Assembly (NCBI RefSeq): GCF_028802875.1
Contig: NZ_JARAMP010000010.1
Coordinates: 91,643-155,642 of the forward strand
Direction of reading: 5' to 3'
Length of the DNA stretch: 64,000 nucleotides
Source of the DNA: Seohaeicola sp024304985
GTDB lineage: Bacteria > Pseudomonadota > Alphaproteobacteria > Rhodobacterales > Rhodobacteraceae
Shown: in pieces, positions 49,679 through 58,437 of the stretch
Layout of the letters: each line of letters opens with the position of its first letter
Position numbering within the stretch: the stretch's first letter is position 1
The notes under the pieces: model-generated
Told to the model about the DNA's origin: nothing
The model's input: the letters and a program-made list of their open reading frames with translations, nothing else
Database searches by the model: none
Made by a program: the position numbers and the translations under genes

Positions 49679-50147
49679 AGATCAACGCCCCGGCGAGCGG
49701 CAGCTGCCCTTCGATCCCGGAAGCCGAATACAGGCGGGTGTGACCTTCATCGGGCATCTGGCGACGCCATGGCGCAAGGGCGACTGCCCCAAGAACCTGA
49801 CCGAGGCGCGCAACCGTGGCGGCTTGTTTCAGGCGGTCGTGGCACCGGACTATCGTGCCGGGCTTGAGGGACTTGTCGCAGGTGACGGGATCATCCTGCT
49901 ATACTGGATGGCCGGGGCGCGACGTGACCTGATCGTGCAGGCCACGGCCCATCGCCCTGCCCCGCGCGGCGTGTTTGGCCTGCGCTCGCCCGCCCGACCC
50001 AATCCGGTGGCGCTGGCCTGCGTGCGGCTGCTGGAGATCGACCACGCGGCGGGCATTCTGACGGTGGATGCGCTGGATGCCTTTGACGGAACCCCGCTGA
50101 TCGACATCAAACCCTGGCTGCCCGGTGTGGACAATCTGACCCGGTGA
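49638..50147 (+). CDS. TrmO-like tRNA (N6-threonylcarbamoyladenosine-37)-N6-methyltransferase
   Basis: A protein of up to 169 residues with the TsaA/TrmO beta-barrel signature: IGHLATPW, DCPKNL, GLFQAVVAPDYRAGLEGL, HRPAPRGVFGLRSPARPNPV and a late DALDAFDGTPLIDIKPWLP. TrmO methylates t6A37 in tRNA-Thr using S-adenosylmethionine. The start is uncertain; ATG 49638, 49656 and 49668 are all in frame inside the end of the PCu(A)C gene, and GGAG lies too close to the first. Stand-alone TrmO-like proteins also occur in metal-resistance loci, so a role outside tRNA is possible. Confidence 0.75.
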   Translation: MGKAAPMARPMADKDQRPGERQLPFDPGSRIQAGVTFIGHLATPWRKGDCPKNLTEARNRGGLFQAVVAPDYRAGLEGLVAGDGIILLYWMAGARRDLIVQATAHRPAPRGVFGLRSPARPNPVALACVRLLEIDHAAGILTVDALDAFDGTPLIDIKPWLPGVDNLTR

Positions 50148-50218
50148 CAGCCGCGGTCATCATTCCTCTGCGTGCGGCCGTTATGCTGACGGCGCGGGGC
50201 GCGGGGACCGTGTCGATG

Positions 50219-50264
50219 GCCCGCTTGAAAGCGGGCTGTCATGGTGTCTGGCCCCGTGCCAGAC
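50219..50264 (+). terminator. Tandem hairpins after the TrmO gene
   Basis: GCCCGCT-TGAA-AGCGGGC (50219-50236) and GTCTGGC-CCCGT-GCCAGAC (50246-50264) are perfect 7-bp stems in series, 72 bp after the stop codon. They probably end the copper transcript. The rest of the 411-bp gap (50148-50558) shows no supportable gene; a weak TTGACC box is at 50510-50515 before the next gene. Confidence 0.5.
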
Positions 50265-50558
50265 CACGCAACCGATTCTATCGTTCATCTCTCGGACGCC
50301 TCGCGCAGGTGAGACGACGCCCGCCCGCAGGGATGATCGACACCTGCGGATCGTTCCGTGAGGTGCATGGGCCGCAGGGCGGTGATTCCGCGCATCTATG
50401 CGGATTTCTGCTGTCCGAGGGGTTGGGTTGCCCGCTTTGGCACCGGCGGGACTGCGCGCGTCATTCACCGCGCGCATGATGTTTCTCCGCCGCTGCACGA
50501 GGGGTTTACTTGACCTGCCCCCGCAATCCGGCATCATCTGATCAGGGAGGATGCCAGG

Positions 50559-50858
50559 ATGTGCCAGATTTTCGCGGGCCAAGATCCCAGCCGTTATGAA
50601 TATATCACCCGCCGTCTGCGGTTGAATGGACAGTCCACCAGCATACGCCTTGAACGGGCGTTCTGGGGGATCGTCGATCAGATGGCCGAGAAAGACGGCG
50701 TTTCGACACCGGCCTTCGTGTCGAAACTTCATTCCGAAGTGCTGGAGCAGCATGGGGAGGTGACCAATTTCACCTCGCTTCTGCGCTGCGCCTGCACGAT
50801 CCATCTGGGCGAGTTGGATCAGGTGCCGCAGCCTGCGCCGCGCTTCGCCGCCGAGTGA
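50559..50858 (+). CDS. Ribbon-helix-helix domain protein
   Basis: A 99-residue protein of the RHH_4 family common in alphaproteobacteria. The motif is seen in TSIRLERAFWGIVDQMAEKDGVSTPAFVSKL, a beta strand followed by two helices, near residues 27-58. GGGAGG lies 8 nt before ATG 50559. Such proteins bind DNA as dimers. It precedes glyoxalase I and a GMC dehydrogenase and might regulate them, perhaps through the GTAGTAG palindrome at 50875; this is inference only. Confidence 0.78.
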   Translation: MCQIFAGQDPSRYEYITRRLRLNGQSTSIRLERAFWGIVDQMAEKDGVSTPAFVSKLHSEVLEQHGEVTNFTSLLRCACTIHLGELDQVPQPAPRFAAE

Positions 50859-50874
50859 CGAAAATACTGCGCCT

Positions 50875-50892
50875 GTAGTAGTCACCTACTAC
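50875..50892. promoter_or_regulatory. Perfect palindrome GTAGTAG-TCAC-CTACTAC
   Basis: Seven-bp perfect arms with a 4-nt spacer between the ribbon-helix-helix gene and gloA. It could be an operator for that regulator or a small hairpin. There is no T-tract. Confidence 0.45.
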
Positions 50893-50948
50893 CCGCAGCC
50901 GAAATTGGTTCGTTAGCCTTACCAGAACAAGCAAGTTCCGGAGGGCCC

Positions 50949-51344
50949 ATGGCCAAGACAATACATTCGATGATCCGCGTGCTGGAAGAGGCGCGCTCTG
51001 TGGCGTTTTACGAAACGGCTTTTGGCCTGCGTGTCGCTGATCGGCTGGATTTCGACAGTTTCACCCTGATTTACATGTCCAATGACGAAAGCAGCTTCGA
51101 GCTGGAGTTGACCGTCAACAAGGGCAGGACAGAGCCTTACAATCTGGGCGACGGCTATGGGCATCTGGCGGTCTCGGTGGATGACGTCGAGGCCGAACAT
51201 GCCCGGCTCGCGGCGGCCGGGCTGTCGCCGCGCAATCTGGTCGATTTCAAGAATGACGGTGTGCAGGTGGCCAAGTTTTTCTTCATCGCCGATCCGGATG
51301 GTTACCAGATCGAGGTGCTTCAGCGCGGCGGTCGCTTCCAGTAG
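50949..51344 (+). CDS. gloA: Lactoylglutathione lyase (glyoxalase I), VOC superfamily
   Basis: A 131-residue metalloenzyme that isomerises the methylglyoxal-glutathione hemithioacetal to S-lactoylglutathione. Metal ligands can be placed by comparison with E. coli GlxI (His5, Glu56, His74, Glu122): His6 in TIHSMIRV, a Glu of FELELT near 52-55, His in GYGHLAV near 73, and Glu in YQIEVLQ near 124. Ribosome site GGAGGG precedes ATG 50949. Close to a dehydrogenase that may form reactive aldehydes, which would make detoxification sensible. Cytoplasmic. Confidence 0.88.
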   Translation: MAKTIHSMIRVLEEARSVAFYETAFGLRVADRLDFDSFTLIYMSNDESSFELELTVNKGRTEPYNLGDGYGHLAVSVDDVEAEHARLAAAGLSPRNLVDFKNDGVQVAKFFFIADPDGYQIEVLQRGGRFQ

Positions 51345-51403
51345 CGCCGCCTGCCCGGCCGTCGGGGAGGGCGGCCGGGATCATTCCCAGGGAGGATACA
51401 TCA

Positions 51404-51925
51404 ATGACAAGAGTGGAACGAAAGGGGCTGACCCGGCGCGCGCTGCTTGGTCGCGCCGTGGCAGCCGGGGCGCTTGCCGTTGCGGGGACAGGCTTCATCG
51501 CCGCCCCCGATGCGGCATGGGCCATGGAAGTGTCGGTCATCACGCCCGAGCAGATGGCGACGCTGATGCAGATGGCGCGCGATATCTATCCGCATGATCA
51601 GGTGGCGGACCGTTTCTACGCGGTGGCGGTCAAAGGCTATGACGACGCGGCGGCCAAGGACCTGGTCGATGCGGGCATTGCCGCGCTGAACGCGGCCGCA
51701 CAGGCGCAGGGCCATGCGGATTACCTGTCGATCGGCTGGGAAGAGGACCGCGTCAAGGTGCTTCAGGCGATCGAGGGCGAGGTCTTTTTCCAGACCGTGC
51801 GGGCGGGTCTGGTGACCGGCCTTTATAACCAGAAGGACGTCTGGCCGATCTTCGGCTACGAGGGCGAGTCCTTCAGCCAAGGCGGATATATCGACCGTGG
51901 CTTCGACGATATCGACTGGCTGTAA
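51404..51925 (+). CDS. Tat-exported small subunit of GMC dehydrogenase (gluconate 2-dehydrogenase subunit 3-like)
   Basis: A 173-residue protein with a twin-arginine leader (TRRALLG at about 10-16, hydrophobic core, AWA cleavage near residue 40). The mature part (VSVITPEQMATLMQMARDIYPHD ... YEGESFSQGGYIDRGFDDIDWL) resembles subunit 3 of gluconate 2-dehydrogenase, which escorts or assists the flavoprotein in the periplasm. GGGAGG precedes the ATG. It lies 14 bp before the flavoprotein gene. The heterodimer could be exported as one unit through Tat, since the flavoprotein itself has no leader. Confidence 0.8.
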   Translation: MTRVERKGLTRRALLGRAVAAGALAVAGTGFIAAPDAAWAMEVSVITPEQMATLMQMARDIYPHDQVADRFYAVAVKGYDDAAAKDLVDAGIAALNAAAQAQGHADYLSIGWEEDRVKVLQAIEGEVFFQTVRAGLVTGLYNQKDVWPIFGYEGESFSQGGYIDRGFDDIDWL

Positions 51926-51939
51926 GGGAGGACGCTGAC

Positions 51940-53508
51940 ATGGTTGCGAAATTTGATCTGAACGACGACTCGGTCGTCGTCATCATCGGCACCGGCGCAG
52001 GCGGCGGTGTTCTGGCCAATGAACTGGCGCAAAAGGGCGTCAAGGTCGTGGCGCTTGAGGCGGGCGGGCGTTACCTGCCCGACGACTATATCAACGACGA
52101 ATGGGACAGTTTCGGCCAGTTGGCATGGCTGGACGCGCGCACCACAAGTGGCGACTGGCGCGTGGCCAAGGACTTTGCCGGGCTGCCCGCGTGGATCGTC
52201 AAGGCGGTGGGCGGCACCACGACCCATTGGGCCGGTGCCTCGATCCGCTTTCAGGAGCATGAGTGGAAGGCGCTTTCCACCTATGGCGCGGTCGAGGGGG
52301 CGAACCTGCTGGACTGGCCCATCGACGCCGCCGAGATGGAGCCGTGGTATGCGCTGGCCGAAACAAAGCTGGGCGTCACCCTGACCGAAGGCCGCGCGGG
52401 CCTGCCCGGCAACAACAACTACAAGGTCTTTGAAGCCGGGGCCAAGAAACTGGGCTACAAGGAAGTCCATACCGGGCGCATGGCCATCAACTCGTCCGAC
52501 TATGACGAGCGGCCCGCCTGCCAGCAGACGGGTTTCTGCTTTCAGGGCTGCAAATGGGGGGCCAAATGGTCGGCCGCCTATACCGACATTCCGCGCGGCG
52601 AGGCGACAGGGAATCTGGAAGTGCGCGAGCATGCCCATGTCGCCCGCATCCTGCATGACGATACGGGCAGGGTCACGGGAGTCGAGTATTTCGACAAGGA
52701 GGGCAATCTGCATCTGCAAAAGGCGCGGATCGTCAGCGTGGCGGGCAACAGCTTTGAAAGCCCGCGCCTTCTGCTGAACTCGGCCTCCAGCATGTTCCCG
52801 AATGGCCTTGCCAACAGCTCGGATCAGGTGGGGCGGAACTACATGCGCCACACGACCGGGTCGATCTACGGCATCTTCGACAAGCCCGTGCGCATGTGGC
52901 GCGGCACCACCATGGCCGGGATCGTGCAGGATGAGGCGCGGCACGACCCGTCGCGCGGCTTTGTGGGTGGCTACGAACTGGAAACGCTGGCGCTGGGTCT
53001 GCCCTTCATGGCGGCCTTCCTCAATCCCGGCGGCTGGGGGCGTGGGTTCACCACGGCGCTGGATCACTATGAGAACATGGCCGGGATGTGGATCGTGGGC
53101 GAGGATATGCCACAGGCCACCAACCGCATCACCCTGTCCGAGACCAAGGACCAGTGGGGCCTGCCTGTGGCCAATGTGCATTTCAGCGATCACCCCAACG
53201 ATGTCGCCATGCGCAACCACGCCTACAAGCAGGGGATGGCGATCTATGACGCGGTGGGGGCCACACGGTCCTTCCCGACCCCGCCCTATCCGTCCACGCA
53301 TAACCTTGGCACCAACCGCATGTCGGAACGGCCCGAGGATGGGGTCTGCAACAAATGGGGCCAAACCCATGATATTGCGAACCTGTTCATCTCGGACGGC
53401 TCGCAGTTCACGACGGGGGCAGCGGAAAACCCGACGCTGACCATCGTGGCGCTGGCGATCCGGCAGGCCGACCATATCGCGCGCGAGATGGCGGCGGGCA
53501 ACCTCTGA
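51940..53508 (+). CDS. GMC family oxidoreductase, membrane/periplasmic dehydrogenase flavoprotein
   Basis: A 522-residue FAD enzyme of the glucose-methanol-choline family. FAD motif GTGAGGG at 17-23, Cys-rich CQQTGFCFQGCKWG near 188-201 as in gluconate and sorbitol dehydrogenase flavoproteins, and the C-terminal active-site segment with His in STHNLGTN and Asn in AENPTLT. It oxidises an alcohol or polyol; the substrate is not readable. No signal peptide, so it probably leaves the cell with the Tat-tagged small subunit. A cytochrome c subunit, usual in three-component forms, is absent from the operon; a free cytochrome c lies at 62668. Confidence 0.85.
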   Translation: MVAKFDLNDDSVVVIIGTGAGGGVLANELAQKGVKVVALEAGGRYLPDDYINDEWDSFGQLAWLDARTTSGDWRVAKDFAGLPAWIVKAVGGTTTHWAGASIRFQEHEWKALSTYGAVEGANLLDWPIDAAEMEPWYALAETKLGVTLTEGRAGLPGNNNYKVFEAGAKKLGYKEVHTGRMAINSSDYDERPACQQTGFCFQGCKWGAKWSAAYTDIPRGEATGNLEVREHAHVARILHDDTGRVTGVEYFDKEGNLHLQKARIVSVAGNSFESPRLLLNSASSMFPNGLANSSDQVGRNYMRHTTGSIYGIFDKPVRMWRGTTMAGIVQDEARHDPSRGFVGGYELETLALGLPFMAAFLNPGGWGRGFTTALDHYENMAGMWIVGEDMPQATNRITLSETKDQWGLPVANVHFSDHPNDVAMRNHAYKQGMAIYDAVGATRSFPTPPYPSTHNLGTNRMSERPEDGVCNKWGQTHDIANLFISDGSQFTTGAAENPTLTIVALAIRQADHIAREMAAGNL

Positions 53509-53520
53509 TCCGAAACGCAA

Positions 53521-53549
53521 CCGGGCGCCTGCATCCGCATGGCGCCCGG
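53521..53549. terminator. Bidirectional terminator
   Basis: Perfect 9-bp arms CCGGGCGCC/GGCGCCCGG with an 11-nt loop lie between the convergent GMC oxidoreductase and M20 genes. On the plus strand the T-rich TCTATTCT follows; on the minus strand TTGCGTTTC follows. Confidence 0.8.
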
Positions 53550-53577
53550 TCTATTCTGTGACGCCTTCTGTTTCAGA

Positions 53578-54996
53578 TCACTCGGCTGCGATCGGCGGTT
53601 TCGTCGTGACCGGGATGGGGCAGGCATACGGGAATTCCGCCAGATGCTCCTGATGGGCCTTTCTGGCCGCAGCCCGGAGTGTCTCGCTGAGAATCGCGGC
53701 GCGCGCCGTCGCGGCCATCACCTTGGCCGCATGGACCATGCCCTTATGCGCGAAGGGGGCCTTGCCCTGTGCGGTCTGCTGCCAGGTGTGCAGCGGCGTG
53801 CCCATCGCGGCGGTTGCGACGCGGGCCTGCACTGTGGGCACGGCCCAACTGACATCGCCCACATCGGTCGATCCCATCCCACCACCAAAGGGCCGGTCCA
53901 GTGGAGCGATGAAATCGCACAGCGGCTTGTCCATCTGGGGTTTCATGCTGAGGCGGCGGAAGGCATCGGCAATATCCTCGGGCGTCAGGGTCTTGCGGAT
54001 CTCATTGGCAAACTCCACGTCGGTGGCGTCGAAGGGCACCGGGCCCAGCGCCTCGAACTCGGTCTGCATCGCTTCCTCCAGCGGGCGGTTGCCCAGAAGG
54101 TTGGACACCGCCGAAAAGACGTGCGATTCGACCTTGGTGCCGGACATCAGCGCTGCGCCATCCGCGATGGCCCGCACCCGCGCCACCAGATCGGACAGCC
54201 CTTTCAGGTCGCGCGCGCGGATCAGTTGCCGCACGGTGGCCTTGGCCTGCACCACATTGGGCGCAGAGCCGCCTGCATCCAGATAGGCGTAATGCACCCG
54301 CGCATCATCGGGCATATGTTCACGCATGTAATTGACGCCGATATTCATCAACTCGACCGCGTCCAGCGCCGACCGGCCCAGTTCCGGGGCTGCCGCCGCA
54401 TGGGCCGCCTTGCCGGTGAAGGTGAAGTCGATCCGCGTATTGGCCAGCGACCGCGCGTCATCCACGGCATTGAAACTGCCCGGATGCCATGTGATCGCCA
54501 GATCGACATCATCGAACCAGCCATCGCGCACCATATAGGTCTTGGCCGCACCGCCCTCTTCCGCAGGGCAGCCGAAATAGCGCACGCGGCCCTTGATCCC
54601 CTCGGCCGCCAGCCAGTCCTTGATGGCGGTCGCGGCCAGCATGGCGGCGGACCCCAAAAGGTTATGCCCGCAGCCATGCCCCTGCCCTGACGGGTCGATC
54701 ATCTTGGGCATGGCCAGACCCGGCTGCTGGCTGAGGCCGGGCAGCGCGTCATATTCCCCAAGGATCGCGATGATCGGACCACCCTCGCCTGCCTCGCCCA
54801 TCACGGCGGTGGGGATGCCTGCCACCCGTTCAGTGACACGGAACCCCTCGGCACGCAGCATGGCTGTATGTTCGGCGCAGGAGCGGACCTCGGTATAGGC
54901 GATCTCGGGCATGTCGAAAACACGGTCGGACAGGCCGACAAAAGCCTCACGCTTGGCGTCCACGCGGGACCAGATCGGATTTTCGTTCGTCGTCAT
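53578..54996 (-). CDS. M20 family metallo-amidohydrolase (AbgB-like)
   Basis: A 472-residue enzyme of the M20D branch like aminobenzoyl-glutamate utilisation protein B. Metal-site motifs: GEYDALPG near 80-87, GQGHGCGHNLLG near 104-115 and PAEEGGAAKT near 144-153. It hydrolyses an amide bond such as an N-acyl amino acid or dipeptide. No signal peptide. ATG 54996 has GGAAACTGGA just before it. It stands alone on the minus strand, beyond the terminator at 53521. Substrate unknown. Confidence 0.85.
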   Translation of the reverse strand: MTTNENPIWSRVDAKREAFVGLSDRVFDMPEIAYTEVRSCAEHTAMLRAEGFRVTERVAGIPTAVMGEAGEGGPIIAILGEYDALPGLSQQPGLAMPKMIDPSGQGHGCGHNLLGSAAMLAATAIKDWLAAEGIKGRVRYFGCPAEEGGAAKTYMVRDGWFDDVDLAITWHPGSFNAVDDARSLANTRIDFTFTGKAAHAAAAPELGRSALDAVELMNIGVNYMREHMPDDARVHYAYLDAGGSAPNVVQAKATVRQLIRARDLKGLSDLVARVRAIADGAALMSGTKVESHVFSAVSNLLGNRPLEEAMQTEFEALGPVPFDATDVEFANEIRKTLTPEDIADAFRRLSMKPQMDKPLCDFIAPLDRPFGGGMGSTDVGDVSWAVPTVQARVATAAMGTPLHTWQQTAQGKAPFAHKGMVHAAKVMAATARAAILSETLRAAARKAHQEHLAEFPYACPIPVTTKPPIAAE

Positions 54997-55295
54997 TCCA
55001 GTTTCCTTTTGGGCGCGGACGGAGTCAGGGTGTTTGCCGGAAACTCAATCACGGCGGGGCCGGTAAATCCAGTTGTGAAATACCGCGCGGCGCGGGTGAT
55101 GCGGGATGGCGGCCCGCACCGCCTGAATGCGCTTGCACGGGAGCAATCTGAGCGACGCCGCCGGCGGCGCGGAACAGGACGTCTGACAAGACGAGGGCAT
55201 GGTATCCCGGGACGGAATGGATCAAAACCGAAAGCTGGACGTTGACCGGATCGGCATGCAAGCCGCGCCTTGACCGGGATAGGAGAGAGTGACCG

Positions 55296-56945
55296 ATGAT
55301 GGACAGACATAGCACATCCGCAAGGATCGCCGTCATTGGCCTGGGCCCGCGCGGTTTGGGTGCGCTGGAATCGCTGGCCGCCCTGTTGCAGGGACAGGGC
55401 GCGCCCCTGAGCGTCGATGTGTTCGATCCCTTCCCGGCCAAGGGCGCGGGGCCGAATTTCGACCCGCAGGAAAGTGCCACCTGCCTGCTGAACATCCCGT
55501 TTCGGGATATTGCGATTGATGGTCCCGCTTTCTCGCGTTGCGGAGGATTTGGCGCATGGTTGGGAGGGCGGGCGGCACCTGACAGTTTCCCGCCTCGGGC
55601 CGATCTGGGCCGCTATCTTGAGGCGCGGCTTGCGGATCTGGTGGATCTTGGCCTGCTGGACATGACCTTTCTGGCGCAAAGCGTCGATACCATCGCAAAG
55701 GCCGATGGCGGTTGGACCCTGCGCGCGGGCGGCACATCGCATGGCCCCTATGCCGAGGTGTTGTTGACGGTCGGTCAGCCCGCGGTGACCCCAGACGAAC
55801 AATTGGCCGCATGGCAGGATCACGCGGCCGCATCCACGGCAGTGCTGGAACAGGCCTATCCGGCCCGACGGTTGACCGCCAAGGCAGCGGACTGGACGGG
55901 GAAAGGTGTTGCCATCCGGGGTCTGGCCTTGTCGGCCTTCGATATCCTGCGCGTGCTGACCACCGGTCAGGGCGGACGGTTCGCGCAGGGGCGCTATTAT
56001 CCTTCCGGGCGGGAACCGGCACGAATCCTGCCCTTCTCGCTGGATGGCAAACCGCCCTATCCGAAGCCCGCAACCGCCGCACTGGATGCGGCCTTCACCC
56101 CCCTGCCTGCCGAAACCGAGGCAGTGGCCGCAGCCATCGCCGCTGCGGTGCAGGACACGCCAGCCGGGGCAGAGCAGCGGATCAACGCAGCGCTTGCTCC
56201 GGCCGCGCTGCGGATCATGCGCGCCCATGGCGCAGCGCCCGCGCCGCGCATGATCGCGGACTGGTTGCAGACGGAATGGTCAGCGCCCGGCCAGCAAGAG
56301 CATGGGGACGCGCGGGAGATCCTTCAGAACGGCATCGCGATTGCGGCGGGTCTGTCGCCGCCGACCATCGGCTATACGATCGGGCAACTCTGGCGGAAAT
56401 GGCAGAACGACCTGCGGGCCGGTTACAACAGCGCGCTGCCCTCACCCGAGACGGCGCGCGCGATCCTTGGCTTCGATGAAGGGTTGAAACGCTATTCCTA
56501 TGGCCCCCCGCTGACCTCCAGCCGTGAACTCAAGGCTTTGCTGGATTGCGGGTTGGTCGATCTGGATCTGTGCGCCGACCCCGAGATCGCCATGACAGGA
56601 TCAGGCTGGACCCTGTCCAAGGGAGCGCGCATGGCAGATGTATCGGTGATGGTCGATGGCGTCATGCCGCCACCCGATCTGTCCCGCATCTGCGCGGACC
56701 CCATGGCGGGGTTGGTGGCCTCTGGCAAGGTTGTCGCCCATGGCGCGGGGCTTTCGGCGCGCACCGCACCGGATGGATGCGTGATGGATGACGCGGGCCG
56801 GCCCCTGCCCGGACTTTGCCTGTTGGGGCGGCTGGCTTTGGGAAGCGTGATCGCTGTGGATTCGCTGCATGATTGCTTTGGCCGCGCGGGCGACCGCTGG
56901 GCCGAAGGCGTGCTGCGGCGACTGGGCCTGATGGCATGCCTGTGA
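55296..56945 (+). CDS. FAD/NAD(P)-binding protein (HI0933/PF13454-like)
   Basis: A 549-residue protein with an N-terminal Rossmann motif (VIGLGPRGLGALE, about 13-25) and CLLNIPFRDIAIDG, typical of the FAD_NAD_binding_9 family. A second dinucleotide region is at about 200-220 (GKGVAIRGLALSAFDILRVLT). AGGAGAG precedes ATG 55296. Related proteins are found with siderophore or opine genes but their function is poorly known. The 299-bp gap before it (54997-55295) contains a 14-bp perfect palindrome CGCCGCCGGCGGCG at 55156-55169 and TTGACC boxes near the start, and no supportable gene. Confidence 0.75.
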   Translation: MMDRHSTSARIAVIGLGPRGLGALESLAALLQGQGAPLSVDVFDPFPAKGAGPNFDPQESATCLLNIPFRDIAIDGPAFSRCGGFGAWLGGRAAPDSFPPRADLGRYLEARLADLVDLGLLDMTFLAQSVDTIAKADGGWTLRAGGTSHGPYAEVLLTVGQPAVTPDEQLAAWQDHAAASTAVLEQAYPARRLTAKAADWTGKGVAIRGLALSAFDILRVLTTGQGGRFAQGRYYPSGREPARILPFSLDGKPPYPKPATAALDAAFTPLPAETEAVAAAIAAAVQDTPAGAEQRINAALAPAALRIMRAHGAAPAPRMIADWLQTEWSAPGQQEHGDAREILQNGIAIAAGLSPPTIGYTIGQLWRKWQNDLRAGYNSALPSPETARAILGFDEGLKRYSYGPPLTSSRELKALLDCGLVDLDLCADPEIAMTGSGWTLSKGARMADVSVMVDGVMPPPDLSRICADPMAGLVASGKVVAHGAGLSARTAPDGCVMDDAGRPLPGLCLLGRLALGSVIAVDSLHDCFGRAGDRWAEGVLRRLGLMACL

Positions 56946-57050
56946 TGGGCACAGTTGCCCGCCCAACGTGGACATCTTTGCGCAGGAAACGGATTGCGGC
57001 AGATGTGGCCGGTCGGAGAATGAAACCTCTGACAACACAGGACAGTCCAC

Positions 57051-57524
57051 ATGGCCCAAATCATGTTCCACCCCCTTTCCACCGAGATCGTGACCCATCT
57101 GCGGCATGGGGGCCGCGATGCCTATGGCTGCGCGCCCGAGCATGTCCTGTCGAATGACGGCGGCAATCCGTGCAGGCATTGCCTGAACCTGATCCCGGAC
57201 AAGGCCGGGATGCTGGTTCTGGCGCACCGACCCTTTGACGGTCTTCACCCCTATGCCGAAACCGGCCCAATCTTTCTGTGCGCGGACGCCTGCGACCCGT
57301 GGACGGGAACCGGGCTTCCGCCGATCCTGAACGCAAGTCCGGATTACCTGCTCAAAGGCTATACGCCCGATCAACGCATCCGCTATGGCACCGGCAGGAT
57401 CGTGGGCAGAGAGGATCTTGCCGCCTATGCCGCAACCCTGCTGGAACGGGACGAGATCAGCTTTGTCGATGTGCGATCTGCGCGGAACAATTGCTTTCTG
57501 ACACGGATCACCCGCGCCGCCTGA
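57051..57524 (+). CDS. DUF1203 domain-containing protein
   Basis: A 157-residue protein of the DUF1203 family, recognised by CRHCLNLIPDKAGMLVLAHRPF near residue 41-62, GPIFLCADAC, and RYGTGRI. Two Cys clusters (CRHC and CADAC) suggest a metal site. Function is unknown. It begins 105 bp after the FAD/NAD(P)-binding gene on the same strand. No signal peptide. Confidence 0.8.
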   Translation: MAQIMFHPLSTEIVTHLRHGGRDAYGCAPEHVLSNDGGNPCRHCLNLIPDKAGMLVLAHRPFDGLHPYAETGPIFLCADACDPWTGTGLPPILNASPDYLLKGYTPDQRIRYGTGRIVGREDLAAYAATLLERDEISFVDVRSARNNCFLTRITRAA

Positions 57525-57556
57525 GGCGTGACCTTCATCACGGGCATCGCTGTCCG

Positions 57557-58423
57557 ATGACGCATCGGGGTCCTATTGGTGCAAGACCGCAGCATCGAGG
57601 CACGGGTTGCGCCGGGCAGGACGACAAACAGGTGGTCATCTCGGCGATTGACGCGGTGCATGATTCCGGGCTCAAAATCGGCGGACCGGGTCAGGTCATG
57701 ATCGGCAACCTGTTGTGTGACCTGCTGTTCAGGGGCGATGACGAAGGTGACATCCTGATCCTGCACCATGCCCCCGCGACGGACAGGATGTTTCTGGACT
57801 GGGTGCTAAACCATTACGGCGCCGAGGCGATCGCGCCGATCTGGCCAAGCGGCTTTCAGACCGGCTCTGATCCTTTGCCCGAAAAGGGCCAGCGCCAAGA
57901 TTCAACCGGGTCGCTGCGAAGCAGGACGGTGCGGCGCACAACCGACCGAAACGCTTGGAAGCACTGCATCGCATGGCCAGCGGAACGGGCGCGCCCCGCG
58001 CGCATCAGGGCCGCCACGACCGACGATCCCTTCTGCCTCTATCCCGATTTCGCAGCGGCTCTGGGCGAGGTCTGGCACTGGAACAGCGACACCAAGGTGC
58101 GCACGGTCATTCCGGGGGCCGATCCGGCAAGCTTCTGCAAGGTCGGAGAAAGTGTCGGCACGGATGGGGTGCAGATCTGTTCTGGCCCCCATCCGGGTCC
58201 TTTCGATCCCCGCAAGACGCGACGCGACGGGTTCTTCCTGAAGGACGATGCGCATGTGTTCCTCGCGCATCGGGACCTGCCGCTGAAAGCCGCCGGTTTC
58301 CGGGTGCTTCTGGCAGGCGCTGTGTCCGGCCCGCCCTTTTGCCGCGCGCGTGTCACCCATGGCCTGCACACGGTGATCGTTCATCCCGATGGCAGTCTGC
58401 ACCCTGTTACCCCTGATGGTTGA
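57557..58423 (+). CDS. DKNYY-repeat-like hypothetical protein
   Basis: 288 residues from ATG 57557; this start has no good ribosome site, and the N-terminal 40 residues look unnatural, so the real start may be further in (around 57660-57700). The last 120 residues resemble DKNYY-type repeats (VWHWNSDTKVRTVIPGADPASF, then FFLKDDAHVFLAHRDLPLKA-AGFRVL), which pair D-x-V-Y strands with GADPASF turns. The middle is an Arg-rich stretch that could mark a frameshift. The gene ends 14 bp before the next. Function unknown; such domains are often in toxin-antitoxin or immunity settings, which is only a hint. Confidence 0.5.
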   Translation: MTHRGPIGARPQHRGTGCAGQDDKQVVISAIDAVHDSGLKIGGPGQVMIGNLLCDLLFRGDDEGDILILHHAPATDRMFLDWVLNHYGAEAIAPIWPSGFQTGSDPLPEKGQRQDSTGSLRSRTVRRTTDRNAWKHCIAWPAERARPARIRAATTDDPFCLYPDFAAALGEVWHWNSDTKVRTVIPGADPASFCKVGESVGTDGVQICSGPHPGPFDPRKTRRDGFFLKDDAHVFLAHRDLPLKAAGFRVLLAGAVSGPPFCRARVTHGLHTVIVHPDGSLHPVTPDG

Positions 58424-58437
58424 CGAGGAAAGGCGTG

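Noticed and set aside
50148..50558. Riboswitch or small RNA in the 411-bp gap
   Set aside because: Two simple hairpins are present but no conserved riboswitch core that I recognise, so only a terminator is reported.
51856..53520. A 554-codon open frame on the minus strand
   Set aside because: Lies opposite the GMC oxidoreductase; no ribosome site or domain. Shadow of high GC third positions.
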